Shown here piece after piece: positions 59,201-64,000 of a stretch of DNA of 64,000 bases. Source of the DNA: Lycocorax pyrrhopterus obiensis (lineage: Eukaryota; Chordata; Aves; Passeriformes; Paradisaeidae); contig JACSVZ010000003.1 of NCBI GenBank assembly GCA_014706295.1, positions 204,473 through 268,472 on the forward strand, read 5' to 3'. The position numbers were made by a program, and so were the translations under genes. Below the pieces are notes generated by a model that was given only the letters and a program-made list of their open reading frames with translations, was not told the DNA's origin and did not search any database. Numbering within the stretch: the first letter of the stretch is position 1; each line of letters starts with the position of its first letter.

Positions 59201-60179
59201 AAAAAAAAGCACTTGATGAATCTGTGGAATAAGTAGCCTGTTCAGTTCTTATCTGCTTTATGCTTCATGGATGTTTAAACTGCAGGGAGCAGCTTTTATG
59301 AGAGCTGTGTACACTGAACTCTCAAACTGCAGTCAGAAGGAAAAACCGACCAACTGGCCAAGGTGATTGCTGTGTAAAAAACCAGCTTCGCACCTACTTC
59401 TGTGATAAAATTACAGCCTCATCATGTGTTATGTCGAGGCACCAGAACACTGAAGTAGGCTACAAATAAGCAGATGACTCGCAAATTGCTTTCTGCTCAA
59501 GGAGTTCAAGATTGCCCCCTTGATTATCCAGGTTTGCAAGTCTCATGGATTAAGTTTAAGATCTACTAAGACTCCTCTGCAGAATTTAATATTTTCCTTG
59601 TGTTTTGTGAGGCTTGTGCAGCTGTATGGCCATAAAACTCAACAGAGATAAATCCAATCAGCAATTCTGAAGTTGCCTCTCCCAGGTGGGTTTGATATTT
59701 AAAGGCTATTTGGATTTATTAGAAGCATTTTTCATCCTGAGCAGCCGGTGGACGACATTTCTTCTGCCACCTTGCGGAATGCTGGGAAAACTGAACCTCA
59801 GGAATGTGAGTGTTGCTGACAGCAAATCATGGAGTGTCTGTATCCAAGCCGGGCAGCTTCACTTACACCCCACTGTGGCTGCTGCTGGCTCTCCTACCTC
59901 ATATTAGGTTTGACTTCCTAAGTGCCACAGTGGGCCATGGAAAAGATTCAAGTCTCCTTTTATTGGAGTCACCAGTTATCTCTGAAAGCCTGCACAATGT
60001 AAACACTCCATCATCACCTCTGCTTTACTGGACCAACACTGAGCCCGTGCAGGGAGCAGCAAACCTCTGCCCAAAAGCATTTTGTCCACCAATTCTTTGA
60101 TCAAAGCCATTTCTCTCTGCAGCCTCTGCCTCCTCACTACTTAACATTCAGATGAAAACAGAAATTCCCCAGGCCTCAC
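56273..60179 (-). other. SUDS3: SUDS3 intron (about 3.9 kb)
   Basis: Bounded by donor ATG|GTGAGG and acceptor TTTTTGCAG in SUDS3 sense. The polypyrimidine tract is an uninterrupted T18 plus CT5. The intron is AT-rich unique DNA; no repeat or nested gene was recognised. Confidence 0.9.
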
Positions 60180-60285
60180 CATCTCTTGTCATAGTAGAGT
60201 TTTCCATCTTCTATCCGAGCTTCAAATCGCTGTGCCGGAGACTCTGCTGGTGTAGCTGGGAGGTGCTCGGGAGAGGAGGGGGAGG
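60180..60285 (-). CDS. SUDS3: SUDS3 coding exon (proline/serine linker)
   Basis: 106 bases: CC completing an Ala codon, then [20 protein letters not shown] and [14 protein letters not shown], then TG of Trp. This corresponds to human SUDS3 about residues 233-268: the Ser/Pro-rich linker, a likely phosphorylation region with several SP/TP dipeptides, and the first strands of the C-terminal domain. Acceptor CTGTCTCCAG, donor GTGAGG. If the upstream 22-nt exon is skipped, this exon is read out of frame and hits TAG after 24 codons. Confidence 0.96.
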
Positions 60286-60958
60286 CTGGAGACAGGAGAG
60301 ACACTCTGGTTAAAGACCAGCACGTGCCCATCACACAGCAGCACCTCTGACTGCAAAACTACAGTTAATAAGGTCATGTGTGCAGAAATAACAAGCAGAG
60401 AAAGCAAAAACTCAAATATCCATCAGGAAAATATTCTATATTGTGATGAGTAACCCAACCTCTGCCTTTAGTTAAAATATTCACTGAAATACAGCATTTA
60501 TCTGAAAAAACATTTATGGGTAAGTAATGGACAATATGTCCTTGATTTTGTTTCAGTTATAATCCACAGTTAGTTAGTTAAATATGGTTAAAATTACTGA
60601 GGCAAGTTAGTCCCACTCTGTCTTGAAATAAAGTGTACAGGCACATCTAGAGGGCTGGAGGCATAAACCCGTAAGTGGTCAATCCCTCAATGGACCTGAC
60701 AAGCAGACAAGGTGCCCAGATGCACCTGAATGGAAAACCTCTTTTGACAGCTGGATTGTCCCACACCCAAGCATTTCAGCCACCAAAGATGCACACGCCC
60801 CCCTTCCCATCCCTGACCAACATCAACACCCCACAAAGAACAGCAATTCCACAGCCAAAACAACTATACAGCCAAAATGCACAGCCAAACATCTACAATA
60901 CCATTCTCTGTTCAGAACAGCACCCCTGTGAGTAAGTTCCAATGCACCTGTAACTCAC
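60286..60958 (-). other. SUDS3: SUDS3 intron (673 bases)
   Basis: U2-type: donor CCAG|GTGAGT (near consensus), acceptor TCTCCAG. No internal feature was recognised. Confidence 0.92.
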
Positions 60959-60980
60959 CTGGTCTCTTGGGTGATTTAAG
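60959..60980 (-). CDS. SUDS3: SUDS3 22-nt microexon
   Basis: 22 bases encoding LKSPKRP plus the first base of the Ala codon. It restores the human sequence ...LNK-LKSPKRP-ASPSS... exactly and in frame, which makes the call secure despite its size. Flanked by acceptor TCTTCCCATGTAG and strong donor GTGAGT. The length is not a multiple of three, so skipping would frameshift. In SUDS3 sense a TGC lies 21-23 nt upstream of the exon, at 61001-61003. The encoded SPKRP is a basic proline-directed kinase-type site. Confidence 0.95.
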
Positions 60981-61868
60981 CTACATGGGAAGAGAGTAAA
61001 GCAGTGTTAGAGATCTGACCGGAGCCACAGAAGCTGCAGTAATAATTTCAGATATCTTACTTTCCATGCTCTGAGTATTTCTATTTTAAATGCTCTGTTC
61101 AGTGGCATAACACATAACCAGAGCAGTGTGCTATAAACAGCCAAAGGTGCAGATAATCAGTATAATTATACAAAAGGCCAAAAACCTGAACTTCAGAGCA
61201 TTCAGATAACCCACTCAAACAAATCAAACCCATCTAACACGCTATTTTTGAACATGATACAACATTTCTCAGGGTACACAAAATACAGGAGATAAATCAT
61301 TAGAGGAACCTCAACAGTTGGCACAAAACCAGTGTTCCACTACCATCCTTAAATGCCTTAAGGAGCAGCTTATATTCTAAAAGATTAAATAAGCCTTCAA
61401 GTGTTCGGCAAGAAAACAATGTTAATCCAAACTAGAAAAACTATAAACATGCACACTGCCCCCTATCCAGCTTGCTGAAATATTGTGACAGCAGGGAGAA
61501 AAAAAAATTAATAAAAAAACCTACCCCACACTAAGGCCTAAACCAAAGGTGGCCTACAATCTCCCGGAAAAACACACTGACATCTGTTCAGCCATGAGGA
61601 AGAAACTCCTTAACATAGCTCATCCCTTGGTTCAGACAAAAGGTAATATTTTTAGGTGACAGTCATTCTAATTAGGTTAATTAAACCTCAGTAAAAAGGA
61701 GGAGATACCATCTCACTAAATCTTTTATTGTGCTACTTCAGAAAGCCTACAGGGATGAAATAGTCCCACGTCTCAAAAAGGAACATAAAAGAGAGCTCTG
61801 TTCTCTTCAGGGGAAAGCATTTGCCTTCTCTTTAAAACAAAGATATACCGTCAAGCAACAATCCCTAC
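60981..61868 (-). other. SUDS3: SUDS3 intron upstream of the microexon (888 bases)
   Basis: Donor AAG|GTAGGG, acceptor CATGTAG, with a short interrupted pyrimidine tract (TTTACTCTCTTCCC) and a TGC just 5' of it. This arrangement resembles that at SRRM4-dependent microexons. Confidence 0.9.
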
Positions 61869-61930
61869 CTTATTCAGTGTCCTTAGGTCCTCCATTATTT
61901 GCTCATCAGTCAACAAATAATTTAGCTGAG
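61869..61930 (-). CDS. SUDS3: SUDS3 coding exon following the AT-AC intron
   Basis: 62 bases: CT completing an Ala codon, then QLNYLLTDEQIMEDLRTLNK. It matches human SUDS3 about residues 205-225, the end of the segment reported to contact SIN3 (SID). The exon begins directly after an AC dinucleotide (GGATAC|CTCAG), not AG, which pairs with the AT donor of the previous exon. The donor on the other side is an ordinary U2-type GTAGGG. Confidence 0.96.
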
Positions 61931-63608
61931 GTATCCAGAATTAAGGTTTCCATAAACTCTTGACAAGCAAGGCTAAAAATTAAAGGTCAATGACATTTCA
62001 CTTGACTAAATTTAAGACAAAAGGTTTTCAGGATTTTAATAAATGTCTTACTTGAGCTTTTTTTTTTTTTTGTCAAAGGAATTAATACAAGTCCATCCCC
62101 ACAGTCTTAGCAGCAGAGCGCAAAATCATTTTAACTAATTCAGACACAACCATCAATGAAAAACCTTGAGTGCACCGACATTGACTTCATGGAGGCATCA
62201 AGCATCAGCATTTCCAGTGTTTTTCATCTTGCATTTCTGTGGAGAAGAATCTGCAAGCTGAAACGACAGACTCACTTCAGGTTTTTACAATGAAGCTAAA
62301 TCCCACTTAAACCTAGTTAAACAAAACTTTGTGTGGGTGGGGATAAATAAGAGCCTACAATGCACCTGAAAACAAACCCAAAACCTCAGAAAATAGAAGT
62401 TAGTGTATTATAGTCTTATTAGAGGCCTGCTGTATTTTGTTTCTTCATACCAAGTGTTTAGCCAAAAGCATTCAAAGTATTAAACTAAAGTTAACAGTTG
62501 CTGGGCTGCATTGCAAGGATTTTGGTTCTGACGGACTTTAATCCTCTCCCAGTGAGCAAAGGCAGAGACTTTCATACTGTGGCTGCTGTATCACGCTCAA
62601 TTAGCAGGTCATGTTCACCATGAAACTAATTTATTTTGGATGAGATTGGGGCACTAATAAATGATTTTTTTTTTCCTGAGTGAACAGAATCTCCAGCCAG
62701 AAGGAGGTTAATTGAAACTGGAGATGCTCATGACCATGCTGCATGAACTCCAAAAGTTCAAGGTTTGATACTGCCTTCAGAAAATGAGAGTCACTCAGAT
62801 AAGTTTTTTTAATCTAAGACATACAAGTTTAGAATCTAATAAGAGGCCTCTGCAAAGCAAATATCCTTACCTTCCTCTCCAGGTGAATTCAATATACAAA
62901 TAGAAAAAATGCCTATCATCACAGAGGAGCTAAAAACGTATTTCCAGAAGCCAAGGAACATTTTAATTCTGAGACAGGCAGCAAAGCAGATCCTAAGGAT
63001 TACACAGACATGTTTTTCTGTCTCTTGTGATACATGAAAACAAGATGAATCTTCATCTTTTCTCATTCAAAGAACAAATCTAGCACTCCTTGCTTTTGCT
63101 ATGCATCTCTGGATTAGAGATCTGAAGCCTTTATCAGAAATGGAAAAACTAGTTTGATATGACAAATATGATCTTTCTGGTAAATGCTTTGTCATGTCTT
63201 GAAATGCGAAAAGCTTTGGCTCATGTAAAAAGCCATTTACTATCGATGGAATCAATTATCTCGGCATCTATATATATAAAATGTTCTTCTAAAGTTTTTC
63301 TTTTGTGAATTAAATTGCCTGTAGAATTCAAACTATTCCCACTGACAAAAAAAAAAAGTTATCTCGTGATACTGTAAGGTTTAAGTTAGGATACCAAGAG
63401 ATCTCCAAACACTGGTTTCTATATACGTATTGTATTATATAACTGCTATATTGCTTTAGCACACATCATACAGGACAATTGTGCTTCAGTATTTCCCAGG
63501 TTAAAATCTGAACCTGACATTTAATTTCATTTTCCTTGCTGTACAAAACAACAGGGGGGTGGGTAGCACAGTGGCTGCAAATCCAACAGTGACTCCATGA
63601 AAGGATAT
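61931..63608 (-). other. SUDS3: U12-type AT-AC intron of SUDS3
   Basis: 1,678 bases. The 5' splice site is ATATCCTTT (63600-63608 read on minus), a perfect match to the minor-spliceosome AT-AC donor consensus. The branch motif CCTTAAT (61940-61946) closely fits TTCCTTAAC. The branch A is 10 nt from the terminal AC, in the short range required by U12 introns. Protein continuity KPAP-A-QLNYLL confirms both ends. No polypyrimidine tract is present, as expected. Confidence 0.95.
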
Positions 63609-63704
63609 CAGGGGCAGGTTTCCTCCTCTTGTCTGGGATAGGAACTGGATCATTTGGTCGCCGTCTCAGTTTCCTTGTCATAATAGGCTTCACTTCCATT
63701 GAAT
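63609..63704 (-). CDS. SUDS3: SUDS3 coding exon preceding the AT-AC intron
   Basis: 96 bases: AT completing an Asp codon, then [20 protein letters not shown] and [11 protein letters not shown] plus G of Ala. This matches human SUDS3 about residues 173-205 and contains the basic RKLRRRP stretch at the start of the SIN3-interaction region. Acceptor TTACTCTACAG. The upstream exons (acidic N-terminus and long coiled coil) are not within the remaining 296 bases and lie beyond the window. Confidence 0.96.
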
Positions 63705-64000
63705 CTGTAGAGTAATGAAGTTGGAGAGCTGATAAGACCAGAGAGAAAGGAGTAAGCAGCAGCACCTTTCTACACAAGGCACAAGGAAAATAATCTTTCC
63801 TCTTTCATACAACAAATTGGATTTATTTTTTTTTTTTTTTGTGATAGCTTCCAGCATGGAAGTGCTGACAGTAAATCCAAGTTCTCTCTCCCATCAGGTC
63901 ACTGTTCAGTGCTGCACTGCCATGGTTACAGCTGCTCCAGGTACAGATAAGCAGCACAATGATGCTACAAGGATTCAAGGCAAATTCCTTTCATGCTAAT
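63705..64000 (-). other. SUDS3: SUDS3 intron, 3' part (runs off the window)
   Basis: Lies upstream of the exon at 63609-63704 in SUDS3 sense. It contains a long T run on the plus strand (about 63,822-63,840). I searched it for the coiled-coil exon ending in ...MELTG and did not find it. Confidence 0.9.

Noticed and set aside
63705..64000. Search for the upstream coiled-coil exon of SUDS3
   Set aside because: No sequence encoding the expected ...MELTG end with a donor was found; it must lie beyond the window.

Overview
This window is vertebrate nuclear DNA, almost certainly from a bird. It has intron-split genes and no operons. Five truncated CR1 LINE 3' ends are present, with the avian/reptilian diagnostic text (a 'cacagaatggtttgggttgg' type start and an ATTCTGTG-like terminal repeat). 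Two orthologues of human 12q24.23 genes, SUDS3 and SRRM4, lie in the same order and orientation as in mammals but far closer together than the roughly half-megabase separation I recall for human. I cannot name the species.

Layout, read along the minus strand (the sense strand of both genes). From 64,000 down to 54,454 are the last six coding exons of SUDS3, covering about residues 173 to the end. They include an AT-AC (U12-type) intron and a 22-nt microexon. The SUDS3 3' UTR follows, with candidate poly(A) signals down to about 51.2 kb in AT-rich DNA. From about 49 kb to 5.2 kb is a GC-richer, gene-free interval. I find no convincing coding exon there. It carries five CR1 fragments, a few microsatellites, and many AT-rich islands with homeodomain, GATA and POU motifs that look like conserved non-coding elements; conservation cannot be tested from one sequence. 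At 4,741-4,871 is the first coding exon of SRRM4 inside a CpG island, and 1-4,740 is the start of SRRM4 intron 1.

How the genes may work together. SRRM4 (nSR100) is the neuronal microexon splicing activator and a known antagonist and target of the repressor REST. SUDS3 is a core subunit of the SIN3-HDAC corepressor that REST recruits. The sequence shows a near-perfect REST element (RE1) 26-46 nt upstream of the SRRM4 start codon, next to a minimal start-stop uORF (ATGTAG). SUDS3 itself contains a frame-breaking 22-nt microexon with a UGC upstream, the motif SRRM4 uses. A REST/SIN3/SRRM4 feedback circuit inside one syntenic block is therefore a testable idea, but it is inference.

Most long open frames in the GC-rich interval lack splice context, recognisable domains or a start context and were left out.
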